Of a stretch of DNA of 64,000 bases, positions 24,250 through 36,301 are shown piece after piece; position 1 is the first letter of the stretch; each line of letters begins with the position of its first letter. Below the pieces are notes generated by a model, which was not told where the DNA came from, made no database searches, and saw nothing but the letters and a program-made list of their open reading frames with translations. The translations under genes were made by a program, and so were the position numbers. The DNA comes from Ehretia macrophylla. Taxonomy: Eukaryota > Streptophyta > Magnoliopsida > Boraginales > Ehretiaceae. The DNA is taken from the NCBI GenBank assembly GCA_037974665.1, contig CM075768.1:66615816-66679815 (forward strand), written 5' to 3'.

Positions 24250-24368
24250 GGGTGCGATCATACCAGCACTAATGGACAGGATCCCATCAGAACTCCGAAG
24301 TTAAGCGTGCTTGGGCGAGAGCAGTACTAGGATTGGTGACCACCCGGGAAGTCCTCGTGCTGCATCCT
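24250..24368 (+). rRNA. 5S rRNA: 5S rRNA copy 37
   Basis: Differences: C26G, C29A, T73C, G85T, C93A, T96C, T111C, C116T, C119T. Confidence 0.93.
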
Positions 24369-24927
24369 CCTTTTCATCTTTTTTCCTCCGGTTAGGGTTG
24401 CCAAGATACTTTATCCACCACATTTCTATTATCGAATCCCACGGCACCTTGGGCAAGACAACTTCGCTTCACGTGGAGGCTGGGCCAGCAAATCGAGGGC
24501 GCAGGGCTTGTGACCAAGTCTCCTTCGCTCCGGTGCCCTTAACTTTTTATCCGTAAGGAGTTACGCGACGCACAGCATACTGTTGGAAAGCTCTCCAAGA
24601 GCTCTACAATGGGGGAAGCCAGTTTGCTCGCTATGCCCATTTTTGGAGCCCAAAATCGAATGTTTTTATCAGTTTTGGGCCATTTCTCTTTTTTAGCTCA
24701 GTTTTTTCCGTCCCAGATCGTACATCGTGAGCCGTTAAAAGGACGACAACCTTACTCACGGGACATTAGAGGGACCTACAACGCGTCGATATCTCTTCTT
24801 GCGAGGATGCTGGGTTGTTGAAGCGGATAGGTTGTCGTTAAGCCCATTGCGCCTTCTGAATGGGCCATCTCTCTAGGCTAGGGCCGTGAACCGTTAACAC
24901 ATAAAGGAATTGTGCCCTCAACATGAC

Positions 24928-25046
24928 GAGTGCGATCATACCAGCACTACTACACCAGATCCCAACAGAACTCTGAAGTTAAGCGTGCTTGGGCGAGAGT
25001 AGTACTAGGATGGGTGACCCCCTGGGAAGTCCTAATGTTGCACCCC
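24928..25046 (+). rRNA. 5S rRNA: 5S rRNA copy 38
   Basis: Differences: G2A, A23C, G25A, G30A, T38A, C47T, C107A, G108A. It is followed by an expanded C tract (25047-25059, CTCCCCCCCCGCC type) before the TTTT, unique in the window. Confidence 0.93.
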
Positions 25047-25614
25047 TCCCCCCCCGCCCTTTTCAATTTTATTTCCTTCGGTTAGGGTTGCCAAGATACT
25101 TTATCCACCACATTTCTATTATCGAATCCCACGGCACTTTGGGCAAGACAACTTCGCTTCCCGTGGAGGCTGTGCCCGCAAACTGAGGGCGTAGGGCTTG
25201 TGACCAAGTTTTCGTCGCTCTGGTGCCCATAACATTTGATCCGTAAGGAGTTACGCGGCGCACAGCATGCCGTTGGAAAGCTCTTCGAGAGCTCTACGAC
25301 GGGGGAAGATAGCTTTCTCGCTTTGCCCTTTTTGGAGCCAAAATCGAACGTTTTTATCTGTTTCAGTCCACTTTTCTAATTTAGCTATGTTTTTTCGTTC
25401 CGGATTGTACGTTGTGAGCTGTTAAAAGGATGGCAAACTTACTCGCCGGACATTAGAGGGCCTTACAACGCGTCGATATCACGTCTTGCGAGGATGCTGC
25501 GTTGTTGAAGCGGATGCGTTGTTGTTAAGCCCATTGGGCCTTCTGAATGGGCCATCTCCCTAGGCTGCGACTGTGAACCGTTAACACATAACGGAATTGT
25601 GCCATCAACATGAT

Positions 25615-25733
25615 GGGTGCAATCATACCAGAACTAATTCACCGGATCCCATCAGAACTCCGAAGTTAAGCTTGCTTGGGCGAGAGTGGTACTAGGATGG
25701 GTGACCCCCTGGGAAGTCCTCGTGTTGCACCCC
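25615..25733 (+). rRNA. 5S rRNA: 5S rRNA copy 39
   Basis: Differences: G7A, C18A, G25T, G58T, A74G. The 3' half from 75 is at consensus. Confidence 0.95.
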
Positions 25734-26290
25734 CCTTTTCAATTTTTTTTCCTCCGGTTAGGGTTGCAAAGATACTTTATCCACCACATTTCTATTATCG
25801 AATCCCACGGCACCTTAGGCAAGACAACTTCACTTCACGTGGTGGTTGGACCTGCAAACCGAGGGCGTAGGGCTTGTGACCAGGTCTCTATAGCTCCGGT
25901 GTCCATAACTTTTGATCCGTAAGGAGTTACGCGCGCACAGCATACCGTTGGAAAGCAATTCGAGAGCTCTACGACGGGGGCTGCTGGATTGCTCTCTTTG
26001 CCCTTTTTGGTGCCCAAAATCGAACGTTTTCATCAGTTTCAGGCCACTTTTCTAATTTTGCTATGCTATTCCGTACTGTATCGTAAGTCGTGAACTGTTA
26101 AAAGGACGGCAACCTTACACTCTGGACAATAGAGGGCCCTACAACGCGTCGATATCTCGTCTTACGAGGATGCTGGGTTGTTGAAGTGGATGGGTTGTCG
26201 TTAAGCCCATTGGGCCTTCTGAATGGGCCATCTCTCTAGGCTGGGATTGGGAACCGTTAACACATAAAGGAATTGTGCGATCCACATGAC

Positions 26291-26409
26291 GGGTGTGATC
26301 ATACCAGTACTAATGCACCGGATCCCATCAGAACTCCAAAGTTAAGTGTGCTTGGGCGAGAGTAGTACTAGGATGGGTGTCCCCCTGTGAAGTCCTCGAG
26401 TTGCACCCC
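26291..26409 (+). rRNA. 5S rRNA: 5S rRNA copy 40
   Basis: Differences: C6T, C18T, G48A, C57T, A90T, G98T, T109A. P2-type promoter (GCGATCCAC). Confidence 0.94.
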
Positions 26410-26956
26410 CTTTCCAATTTTTTTTGCTCCGGTTAGGGTTGCCAAGATACTTTATCGACCACATTTCTATTATCGAATCCCACGGCACCTTGGGCAAGAC
26501 AACTTCGCTTCATGTGGAGGCTGAGCCAGCAAACCGAGGGCGTAGGGCTTGTGATCGCTCTGGTACCCGTAACTTTTGATCTGTAGTGAGTTACGCAGCG
26601 CACAACATACCGTTGGAAAGCTCTCTGAGAGCTCTACGATGTGGGCAGCCAGCTTGCTCGCTTTGCCCCTTTTTGGAGCCCAAAATCAAATGATTTCATC
26701 AGTTTCGGGCCACTTTTCTTTTTTTGCTATGTTTTTCCGTTCCAGATCGTACGTCGTGAGCTGTTAAAGGGAAGACAACCTTACTCACGGGACATTAGAG
26801 GGCCCTACAACACGTCGATATCTCGTCTTGCGGGGATGCTGGGTTGTTGAAGCGGATGGGCTGTCGTTATACCCATTGGGCCTTCTGAATGGGCTATCTC
26901 TCTAGGCTGGAATTGTGAACCGTTAACACATAAAGGAATTGTGCCCTCAACATGAC

Positions 26957-27075
26957 GGGTGCAATCGTACCAGCACTAATGCACCGGATCCCATCAGAAC
27001 TCCGAAGTTAAGCGTGTTTAGGCGAGAGTAATACTAGGATGGGTGACCCCCTGGGAAGTACTCGTGTTGCACCCC
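26957..27075 (+). rRNA. 5S rRNA: 5S rRNA copy 41
   Basis: Differences: G7A, A11G, C61T, G64A, G75A, C104A. Confidence 0.95.
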
Positions 27076-27633
27076 CGTTTTCAATTTTTTTTCCTCCGGT
27101 TAGGGTTGCCAAGATACTTTATCCACCACATTTCTATTATCGAATCCTAAAGCACCTTGGGCAAGACAACTTCGCTTCACGTGGAGGCTGGGCCTGCAAA
27201 CAGAGGGCGTAGGGCTTGTGACCAGGTCTCTGTCGCTCCGGTGCCCATAACTTTTGATCCGTAAGGAGTTACGCGGCGCACAGCATAACGTTGGAAAGCA
27301 CTTCGAGAGCTCTACGATGGTGGCAGCTGGATTGCTCGCTTTGCCCTTTTTTCAGCCCAAAATTAAACGTTTTCTTCAGTTTCGGGCCACTTTTCTAATT
27401 TTGCTATGTTATTCCGTCCAGTTTCGTACGTCGTGAACTGTTAAAAGGATGACAACCTTACTCGCAGGACATTAGAGGGCCCTAAAATGCATCGATATCT
27501 CGTCTTGCGAGGATGCTGGGTTGTTGAAGCGGATGGGTTGTCGTTAAGCCCATTGGGCATTCTTAATGGGTCATCTCTCTAGGCTTGGACTGTGAACCGT
27601 TAACACATAAAGGAATTGTGCCCTCAACATGAC

Positions 27634-27752
27634 GGGTGCGATCATACCAGTACTAATCCATCGGATCCCATCAGAACTCCGTAGTTAAGCGTGCTTGGGC
27701 GAGACTAGTACTAGGATGGGTGACCCCCTGGGAAGTCCTCGTGTTGCACACC
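27634..27752 (+). rRNA. 5S rRNA: 5S rRNA copy 42
   Basis: Differences: C18T, G25C, C28T, A49T, G72C, C117A. Confidence 0.95.
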
Positions 27753-28310
27753 CCTTTTCAATTTTTTTTGCTCCGGTTAGGATTGCCAAGTTACTTTATC
27801 CACCACATTTCTATTATCGAATCCCACAGCACCTTGGGCAAGACAACTTCGCTTCACGTGGAGGCCGAGCCAGCAAACCGAGGGCGTAGGGCTTGTGACC
27901 AACTCTCCTTCGCTCCGGTGCCCCTAACTTTTTGATCCGTAAGGAGTTACGCGGCGCACAACATACAGTTGGAAAGCTCTATGAGAGCTCTACGACGGGG
28001 GCAGCCATCTTGCGTGCTATGACCTTTTTTGGAGCCCAAAATCAAATGTTTTCATCAGTTTCGGGCCACTTTTCTTTTTTAGCTCTATTTTTCCGTCCTG
28101 GATCATACGTCGTGAGCTGTTAAAAGGACGACAACCTTACCACTGGACATTAGAGGGCCCTACAATGAGTCAATATCTCGTCTTGCGACGATGCTGCGTT
28201 GTTGAAAAGGATGGGTTGTCGTTAACCCATTGGGCCTTTTGAATGGGCTATCTCTCTAGGCTGGGACTGTGAACCATTAACATATAATGGAATTGTTCCC
28301 TCAACATGAC

Positions 28311-28429
28311 GGGTGTGATCATACAAGCACTAATGCACCGGGTCCCATCAGAACTCCGAAGTTAAGCGTGCTTGGGCGAGAGTAGTTCTAGGATGGGTGA
28401 CCCCCTGGGAAGTACTTGTGTTGCACCCC
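28311..28429 (+). rRNA. 5S rRNA: 5S rRNA copy 43
   Basis: Differences: C6T, C15A, A32G, A77T, C104A, C107T. Upstream box ATATAATGG. Confidence 0.95.
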
Positions 28430-28987
28430 CCTTTTCAATTTTTTTTCCTCCGGTTATGGTTGCCAAGATACTTTATCCACCACATTTCTATTATCGAATC
28501 CCACGACACCTTGGGCAAGACAACTTCCCTTCACGTGGAGGCTAGGCCAGCAAATCGAGGGCGTAAGGCTTTTGACGAGGTCTCCGTCGCTCCGGTGCCC
28601 ATAACTTTTTATCTGTAAGGAGTTACGTGGCGCACAGCATACCGTTGGAAAGCACTTCGAGAGCTCTACGATAGGGGCAGCTACCTTGCTCGCTGTGCCC
28701 TTTTTGGTGCCCAAAATCGAACGTTTTTATTTGTTTCAGTCCACTTTTCTAATTTATCTCTATTTTTCCGTTCCGGATCGTAAGTCGTGAGCTCTTAAAA
28801 GGCCGCCAAACTTACTCTTTGGACATTAGAGGGCCCTACAACGCGTCGATATCTCGTCTTGCGAGGATGATGGGTTGTTGAAGCGGATGGGTTGTCGTTA
28901 AGCCTATTGGGCCTTCTGAATGGGCCATCTCTCTAGGTTGGGATTGTGAACCGTTAACACATAAAAGAATTGTGCCATCAACATGAC

Positions 28988-29106
28988 GGCTACGATCATA
29001 CCAGTACTAATGCACCGGATCCCATCAGAACTCCGAAGTTAAGCTTGCTTGGGCGAGAGTAGTACTAGGATGGGTGACCCCCTGGGAAGTCCTCGTGTTG
29101 CACCTC
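28988..29106 (+). rRNA. 5S rRNA: 5S rRNA copy 44
   Basis: Differences: G3C, G5A, C18T, G58T, C118T. Its spacer is a sister of that after copy 46 (shared CCGTAGGAATGCACTTCAAG and GCTGGATTGCTCGC). Confidence 0.95.
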
Positions 29107-29664
29107 CCTTTTCAATTTTTTTTCCTTCGGTTAGGGTTGCCAAGATACTTTATCCACCATAATTCTATTATCGAATCCCACGGAACCTTGGGCAAGACAA
29201 CTTCGCTTCACTTGGAGGCTGGTCCCGCAAAACGAGGGCGTAGGGCTTGTGACCAGGTCTCTGTCGCTCCGGTGCCCATAACTTTTGATCCGTAAGGAGT
29301 TACACGGCCCACATCATACCGTAGGAATGCACTTCAAGAGCTCTACGATGGGGGCAGCTGGATTGCTCGCTGTGCCTTTTTTGGAGTCCAAAATCGAACA
29401 TTTTTATCTGTTTCGGGCCACTTTTCTTATTTTTCTATGTTTTTCCGTTCCGGATCGTACGTCGTGAGCTGGTAAAAGAACGACAAATTTACTCGCGGGA
29501 TATTAGAGGGCCCTACAATGCATCGATATCACATCTTGTGAGGATGCTTCATTGTTGAAGCGGATGAGTTGTTGTTAAGCCCATTGGGCCTTCTGAATTG
29601 GCCATCTCTCTAGGCTGGGACTGTGAACCGTTAACACATAACGGAATGGTGCCCTCAACATGAT

Positions 29665-29783
29665 GGGTGCGATCATACCAGCACTATTGCACCGTATCCC
29701 ATCAGAACTCCAAAGTTAAGCGTTCTTGGACCAGACTAGTACTAGGATGGGTGACCCCCTGGGAAGTCCACGTGTTGCACCCC
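29665..29783 (+). rRNA. 5S rRNA: 5S rRNA copy 45
   Basis: Differences: A23T, G31T, G48A, G60T, G66A, G68C, G72C, T106A. A23T, G60T and G72C recur in copy 47, two units on. Confidence 0.94.
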
Positions 29784-30341
29784 CCTTTTCAATTTTTTTT
29801 CCTCCTGTTAGGGTTGCCAAGATACTTTATCCACCACATTTCTATTATCGAAATGCATGGCACCTTGGGCAAGACAACTTCGCTTCACGTGGAGAATGGT
29901 CCCGCAAACCGAGGGTATAGGGCTTGTGACCAGGTCTCCGTCGCTCCGGTGCCCATAACTTTTGATCCGTAAGGAGTTACGAGGCGCACAACATTCCGTT
30001 GGAAAGCTCTCCGAGAGCTCTACGACTGGAGCAGCAAGATTGCTTTCTGTGACTTTTTTGGAGCCCAAAATCGAACGTTTTCTTCAATTTCGGGCTACTT
30101 TTCTAATTTAGCTCTGTTTTTCCGTCCCAAATCGTATGTCGTGAGCTGTTTAAAGGGCGACAAACTTACTCGCGGGACATTATAGGGCCCTACAATGCGT
30201 CGATATCACATCCTGCGAGGATGCTTCATTGTTGAAGAGGATGGGATGTCGTTAAGCCCATTGGGCTTTCTGAAAGGGCCATTTCTCTAGGCTGGGATTG
30301 TGAACCGTTAACACATAATGGAATTGTGCCCTCAACATGAT

Positions 30342-30460
30342 GGGTGTGATCCTACCAGCACTAATGCACCGGATCCCATCAGAACTCCGAAGTTAAGAGT
30401 GCTTGGGCCAGACTAGTACTAGGATGGGTGACCCCCTGGGAAGTCCTCGTGTTGCACCCC
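30342..30460 (+). rRNA. 5S rRNA: 5S rRNA copy 46
   Basis: Differences: C6T, A11C, C57A, G68C, G72C. Shares G68C with copy 45. Confidence 0.95.
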
Positions 30461-31018
30461 CCTTTTCAATTTTTTTAATTCCGGTTAGGGTTGCCAAGAT
30501 ACTTTATCCACCACATTTCTATTATCGAATCCCACGGCACCTTGGGCAAGACAAGTTTCCTTCACGTGGAGGCTGGTCTCGCAAACCGAGGGCGTAGGGC
30601 TTGTGACCAGGTCTCTGTCGCTCCGGTGCCCATAACTTTTGATCCGTAAGGAGTTACACGGCCCAGATCATACCGTAGGAATGCACTTCAAGAGCTCTAC
30701 GATGGGGGCAGCTGGATTGCTCGCTGTGCCTGTTTTGGAGCCCAAAATCGAACGTTTTTATCTGTTTCGGGCCACTTTTCTTATTTTGCTATGTTTTTCC
30801 GTTTCGGATCGTACGTCGTGAGCAGTTAAAAGAATGACAAACTTACTCGCGGGACACTAGAGGGCCCTACAACGCATCGATATCATATCTTTTGAGGATG
30901 CTTCATTGTTGAAGCGGATGAGTTGTTGTTAAGCCCATTGGGCGTTCTAAATTGGCCATCTCTCTAGGCTGGGACTGTGAACCGTTAACACATAACGGAA
31001 TGGTGCCCTCAACATGAT

Positions 31019-31137
31019 GGGTGCGATAATACCAGCACTATTGCACCGGATCCCATCAGAACTCCGAAGTTAAGCGTTCTTGGGCAAGACTAGTACTAGG
31101 ATGGGTGACCCCCTGGGAAGTCCTCATGTTGCACCCA
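31019..31137 (+). rRNA. 5S rRNA: 5S rRNA copy 47
   Basis: Differences: C10A, A23T, G60T, G68A, G72C, G108A, C119A. Upstream box ACATAACGG. Confidence 0.94.
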
Positions 31138-31695
31138 CCTTTTCAATTTTTTTTTCCCCAGTTAGGGTTGCCAAGATACTTTATCCACAACATTTCTATT
31201 ACCGAATCCCACGGCACCTTGGGCAAGACAACTTCGCTACACGTAGAGGCTGGGCCCTTAATCAGAGGGCGTAGGGCTTAGGACAAGGTCTCTGTCGCTC
31301 CGATGCCCATAACTTTTGATCCGTAAGGAGTTACGCAGCGCACAGAATACCGTAGGAATGCACTTAAAGAGCTATACGATGGGGGCAGCTGGATTGCTCG
31401 CTGTGCCAGTTTTGGAGCCCCAAATCGAACGTTTTTATCTATTTCGGGCCACTTTTCTTATTTTGCTATGTTTTTCCGTTTCGGATCGTACGTCGTGAGC
31501 TGTTAAAAGAATGACAAACTTACTCGCGGGACACTAGAGGGCCCTACAACCCATCGATATCATATCTTGTGAGGATGCTTCATTGTTGAAGCGGATGAGT
31601 TGTTGTTAAGCCCATTGGGCGTTCTGAATTGGCCATCTCTCTAGGCTGGGACTGTGAACCGTTAACACATAACAGAATGGTGCCCTCAACATGAT

Positions 31696-31814
31696 GGGTG
31701 CGATAATACCAGCACTAATGCACCGGATCCCATCAGAACTCCGAAGTTAAGCGTGCTTGGGCGAGAGTAGTACTAGGATGGGTGACCCCCTGGGAAGTCC
31801 TCATGTTGCACCCC
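31696..31814 (+). rRNA. 5S rRNA: 5S rRNA copy 48, near consensus
   Basis: Only two differences: C10A and G108A. The internal promoter boxes are perfect. The upstream box is slightly altered (ACATAACAG). One of the best candidates here for a functional gene. Confidence 0.97.
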
Positions 31815-32373
31815 CCTTTTCAAATTTTTTTGTGCCGGTTAGGGTTTCCAAGATACTTTATCCACCACATTTCTATTATCGAATCCCACGGCACCTTGGG
31901 CAAGACAACTTCGCTTCACCTGGAGACTGGGCCAGGAAACTGAGGCCGCAAGACTTGTGACTAGGTCACCTTCGCTCCGGTGCCCATAACTTTTGATCCG
32001 TAAGGAGTTATGTGGCGCACAGCATACCGTTGCGATGCTCTCCGAGAGCTCTACGTCAGGGGCAGCCTGTTTGCTCGCTATGCCCTTTTTTGAAGGCCAA
32101 ACTCGAACGTTTTCATCAGTTTTGGGCCACTTTTCTTTTTTAGCTCTGTTTTTCAGTCCCGGATCGTAAGTCGTGAGCTGTTAAAAGGACGACAACCTTA
32201 CTCACGGGACATTAGAGGGTCCTACAACGCGTCGATATCTCGTCTTGCGAGGATGCTAGGTTGAAAAAGCTGATGGGTTGTCATTAAGCCCATTGGGCAT
32301 TCTGAATGGGCCATCTCACTAGGCTTGGACTGTGAACCGTTAACACATAAAGGAATTGTGCCCGTAACATGAC

Positions 32374-32492
32374 GGGTGCGATCATACTAGCACTAATGCA
32401 CCGGATCCCATCAGAACTCCGAAGTTAAGCGTGCTTGGGCGAGAGTAGTACTAGGATGGGTAACCCCCTGGGAAGTCAAAGTGTTGTATCCC
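32374..32492 (+). rRNA. 5S rRNA: 5S rRNA copy 49
   Basis: Differences: C15T, G89A, C105A, T106A, C107A, C114T, C116T. The A box is perfect. The 105-107 triple change alters helix IV/V sequence. Confidence 0.94.
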
Positions 32493-33049
32493 CCTTTTCA
32501 ATTTTTTTTGCCCCAGTTAGGGTCGCCAAGATACTTTATCCACCACATTTCTATTATCGAATACCACGGCACCTTGGGCAAGACAATTTCGCTTCACGTG
32601 AAGGTTGGGCCCGCAAACTGAGGGCGTAGGGCTTGTGACCAGGTTTCTGTCGCTCCGGTGACCATAACTTTTTATCTGTAAGGAGTTACGCGGCGCATAG
32701 CATACCGTCGGAAAGCTCTTCGAGAGCTCTACGACGGGGGTAGCTAGCTTGCTCGCTATGCCCTTTTTGGAGCCCAAAATCAAACATTTTTATTCGTTTC
32801 GGGCCACTTTTCTAATTTAGCTGTGTTTTTCTGTTCCAGATCGTATGTCGTGAGCTGTTAAAAGAACGACAACTTACTCGCGTGACATTAGAGGGCCCTA
32901 CAACGCATCGATATCACATCGTGTGAGGATGCTGCTTTGTTGAAGCGAATGGGTTGTTGGTAAGCCCATTGCGCCTTCTGAATGGGCCATCTCCCTAGGC
33001 TGGGACTGTGAACCGTTAATACATATAGGAATTGTGCCCTCAATATGAT

Positions 33050-33168
33050 GGGTGTGATCATACCAGCACTAATACACCGGATCCCATTAGAACTCCGAAG
33101 TTAAGCGTGCTTGGGCGAGACTAGTACTAGGATGGGTGACCCATTAGGAAGTCCTCGTGTTGCACCCC
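33050..33168 (+). rRNA. 5S rRNA: 5S rRNA copy 50
   Basis: Differences: C6T, G25A, C39T, G72C, C94A, C95T, G97A. Upstream box ACATATAGG. Confidence 0.94.
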
Positions 33169-33725
33169 CCTTTTCAATTTTTTTTCCTCCGGTCATGGTT
33201 GCCAAGATACTTTATCCACCACATTTCTATTATCGAATCCCACGGCACCTTGGGCAAGACAACTTCGCTTCACGTGGATGCTGGGCCCGCAAACGAGGGC
33301 GTAGGGCTTGTGACCAGCTCTCCGTCGCTCCGGTGCCCATTACTTTTGATCCGTAAGGAGTTACGCGGTGCACAGCATAACGTTGGAAAGCTCTTCGAGA
33401 GCTCTATGACGGGGGCTGCTAGATTGCTCGCTCAGACCTTTTTGGAGCCCAAAATTGAACGTTTTCATCAGTTTCGGGCCACTTTTCTAATTTTGCTATG
33501 TTGTTTCGTCCCGTATCATACGTCGTGAACAGTTAAAAGGATGACAACCTTACTACCGGGACATTAGAGGGCCCTACAACGCGTCGATATCTCGTATTTC
33601 GAGGATGCTGGGTTGTTGAAGTGGATGGGTTGTCGTTAAGCCCATTGGGCCTTCTGAATGGGCCATCTCTCTAGGCTGGGACTGTGAACCTTTAACACAT
33701 AAAGGAATTGTGCAATCAACATGAC

Positions 33726-33844
33726 TGGTGCGATCATACTAGAACTAATGCACCGGATCCCATCAGAACTCCGAAGTTAAACGTGCTTGGTAGATAATAG
33801 TACTTGGATGGGTGGCCCCCTCGGAAGTCCTCGTGTTGTACCCC
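33726..33844 (+). rRNA. 5S rRNA: 5S rRNA copy 51, heavily diverged
   Basis: Differences: G1T, C15T, C18A, G56A, G66T, C67A, G70T, G72A, A80T, A90G, G97C, C114T. IE is largely lost. Confidence 0.91.
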
Positions 33845-34391
33845 CCTTTTCAATTTTTTTTGCTCCGGTTAGGGTTGCCAAGATACTTTATCCACCACAT
33901 TTCTATTATCGAATCGTACGGCACCTTGGGCAAGACAACTTCGCTTCACGTGGAGGCTGGGCCCGCAAACTGAGGGCGTAGGGCTTGTGACCAGGTCACC
34001 TTTGCTCCGGTGCCCATAACTTTTGATCTGTAAGGAGTTACGCGGCGCACAGCATACCGTTGGAAAGCTCACCGAGAGCTCTACGACTGGGGCAGCCAAC
34101 TTGCTCTCTTTACCCATTTTTGGAACCCAAAATCGAACGTTTTCATCAGTTTTCGGCCACTTTTCTAATTTTGCTCTGTTATTCCGTCTTGTATCGTACG
34201 TCGTGAACTGTTAAAAGGACGACAACCTTACTCAAGGGACATTAGAGGGCCCTACAACGCGTCGATATCTCGTCTTGCGTGGATGCTGGGTTGTTGAAGC
34301 AGATGGGTTGTCGTTAAGCCCATTGGGCCTTCTGAATTGGCCATCTTTATAGGCTGGGACTGTGAACCGTTAACACATAAAGGAATTGTGT

Positions 34392-34424
34392 GATCAACAT
34401 GACGGGTGCGATCAACATGACGGG
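34392..34424 (+). repeat. 15-bp direct repeat at a gene deletion junction
   Basis: GATCAACATGACGGG at 34392-34406 and again at 34410-34424. The first is the promoter plus +1 to +3 of copy 52. The second lies inside the gene, directly before the resumed CCAGACTAGTACTAGG. This is the scar of a slipped or unequal exchange. Confidence 0.9.
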
Positions 34425-34477
34425 CCAGACTAGTACTAGGATGGGTGACCCCCTGGGAAGTCCCTGTGTTGCACGCC
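34404..34477 (+). pseudogene. 5S rRNA copy 52, internally deleted
   Basis: 74 nt. Gene positions 1-10 are followed by a repeat of the promoter-proximal sequence, then by the gene from about position 67. The A box is gone and the C box is kept. The retained 3' part (CCAGACTAG) resembles copies 45 and 46. Probably not transcribed. Confidence 0.94.
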
Positions 34478-35035
34478 CTTTTCAATTTTTTTTGCTCCGG
34501 TTAGGGTTGCCAAGATACTTTATCCAACAAATTTCTATTATCGAATCCCACGGCACCTTGGGCAAGACAACTTCGCTTCACGTGGAGGCTGGGCTAGCAA
34601 ACCGAAGGCGGAGGGCTTGTGACCAAGTATCCTTCGCTCTGGTTCCCATAACTTTTGATCCGTAAGGAGTTATGCGGCGCACAACATAGCGTTGGAAAGC
34701 TCTCTGAGAGGTCTACGATGAGGGCAGCTAGCTTGCTCGCTATGCCCTTTTTTATAGCACAAAATTGAATGTTTTCATCAGATTCGGGCCACTTTTCTTT
34801 TTTAGCTCTGTTTTTCCGTCGTGGATCGTACGTCGTGATCTGTTAAAAGGATGACAACCTTACTCACGGGACATTAGAGGGCCCTACAACCCGTCAATAT
34901 CTCGTCTTGCGAGGATGCTGGGTTGTTGAAGTGGGTGGGTTGTCGTTAAGCCCATTGCGCCTTCTGAATTGGCCATCTCTCTAGGCTTGGATGGTGAACC
35001 ATTAACACATAAAGGAATTGTGCCATCAACATGAC

Positions 35036-35154
35036 GGGTGCGATCATACCAGCACTAATGCACCAGATCCCATCAAAACTCCGAAGTTAAGCGTGCTTGG
35101 GCGAGATTAGTACTAGGATGGGTGACCCCCTGGGAAGTCATCGTGTTTCACCCC
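35036..35154 (+). rRNA. 5S rRNA: 5S rRNA copy 53
   Basis: Differences: G30A, G41A, G72T, C105A, G113T. It faces the inverted copy 54; the two transcripts converge. Confidence 0.95.
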
Positions 35155-35472
35155 CCTTTTCAATTTTTTTTCCTCCGGTTATGGTTGCCAAGATCATTTA
35201 TCCACCACATTTCTATTATCGAATCCCATGGCACCTTGGGCAAGACAACTTCGCTTCACGTGGAGGCTGGGCCCGCAAACCGAGGGCGCAGGGCTTTTGA
35301 CCAGGTCTCCGTTGCTCCGGTGCCCATAACTTTTTATCTAAAAGGAGTTACGCGGTGCACAGCATACCGTTGGAAAGCTTTTCGAGAGCTCTACGACGGG
35401 GGCAGCTAGCTTGCTCGCGGTGCCCTTTTTGGAGCCCAAAATCAAATGTTTTTATCTATTTCGGGCCACTTT

Positions 35473-35893
35473 AGGTGCCGTGAGATTCGATAATAGAAAT
35501 GTGGAGGATAAAGTATCTTGGCAACCCTAACTGGAGCAAAAAAAAATTGAAAAGGGGGTGCAACACGAGGACTTCCCAGGGGGTCACCTATCCTAGTACT
35601 ACTCTCGTCCAAGCACGCTTAACTTCGGAGTTCTGATGGGATCCGGAGCATTAGTGCTGGTATGATCGCACTCGTCATGGTTAGGGCACAATTCCTTTAT
35701 GTTTTAACGGTTCACACTTCTAGCCTAGAGAGATGGGCCATTCAGAAGGCCCGATGGGCTTAACGAGAACCTATCCGCTTCAAGACAAGATATCGACGTG
35801 TTGTAAGGTCCTCTAATATCCTACGAGTAAGGTTGTCGTTCTTTTAACAGCTCACGACGTACGATCTAGAACTGAAAAACAGAGCTAAATTAA
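35473..35893 (-). repeat. inverted array segment, about 421 bp
   Basis: Reverse complement of contiguous array sequence: spacer 3' part (from TTAATTTAGCTCTG), promoter, a complete 5S gene, terminator, and spacer 5' part up to CACGGCACCT. The left flank stops at GGGCCACTT, immediately upstream of the sequence that starts the inverted piece. The right flank resumes at TCTCCATCGCTCC, with about 70 bp of spacer missing. This fits an in-place inversion with a small loss rather than an insertion. Confidence 0.93.
35555..35673 (-). rRNA. 5S rRNA: 5S rRNA copy 54, on the minus strand
   Basis: A full 119-nt gene read leftward from 35673. Differences: G2A, A27T, G66A, G85A, fewer than in most copies. 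The upstream box (ACATAAAGG) and a T-rich terminator are present on the same strand. It is convergent with copy 53 and divergent from copy 55. Confidence 0.96.
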
Positions 35894-36301
35894 TTCTCCA
35901 TCGCTCCGGTGCCCATAACTTTTGATACATAAGGAGTTACGCGACACACAGCATACCGTTGGAAAGCTCTTCGAGAGCTCTACGACGGGGGCAGCCAGCT
36001 TGCTCGCTATGCCTTTTTTTGAGCCCATAATCGAATGTTTTCATAAGTCTTGGGCAACTTTTCTTTTTTAGCTTTGTTTTTTCCATCCCGAATCGTACGT
36101 CGTGAGCTATTAAAAGGACGACAACCTTACTCACGGGACCTTAGAGGGCCCTACAACGCGTTGATGTCTTGTCTTGCGAGGATATGGGTTGTTGAAGCGG
36201 ATGTGTTGTCGTTAAGCCCATTGGGCCTTCTGAATGGGCTATCTCTCTAGGCAGGGACTGTGAACCGTTAACAAATAAAGAAATTGTGCCCTCAACATGA
36301 T

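Larger units (their letters stand above)
28988..31695 (+). repeat. local duplication of units 44-47
   Basis: The spacers after copies 44, 46 and 47 share private markers at one- and two-unit spacings: CCGTAGGAATGCACTT, GCAGCTGGATTGCTCGCTGTGCC, GCTTCATTGTTGAAGCGGATGAG and GAATTGGCC. The promoters of copies 47 and 48 share GATGGGTGCGATAATACC. Confidence 0.85.
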
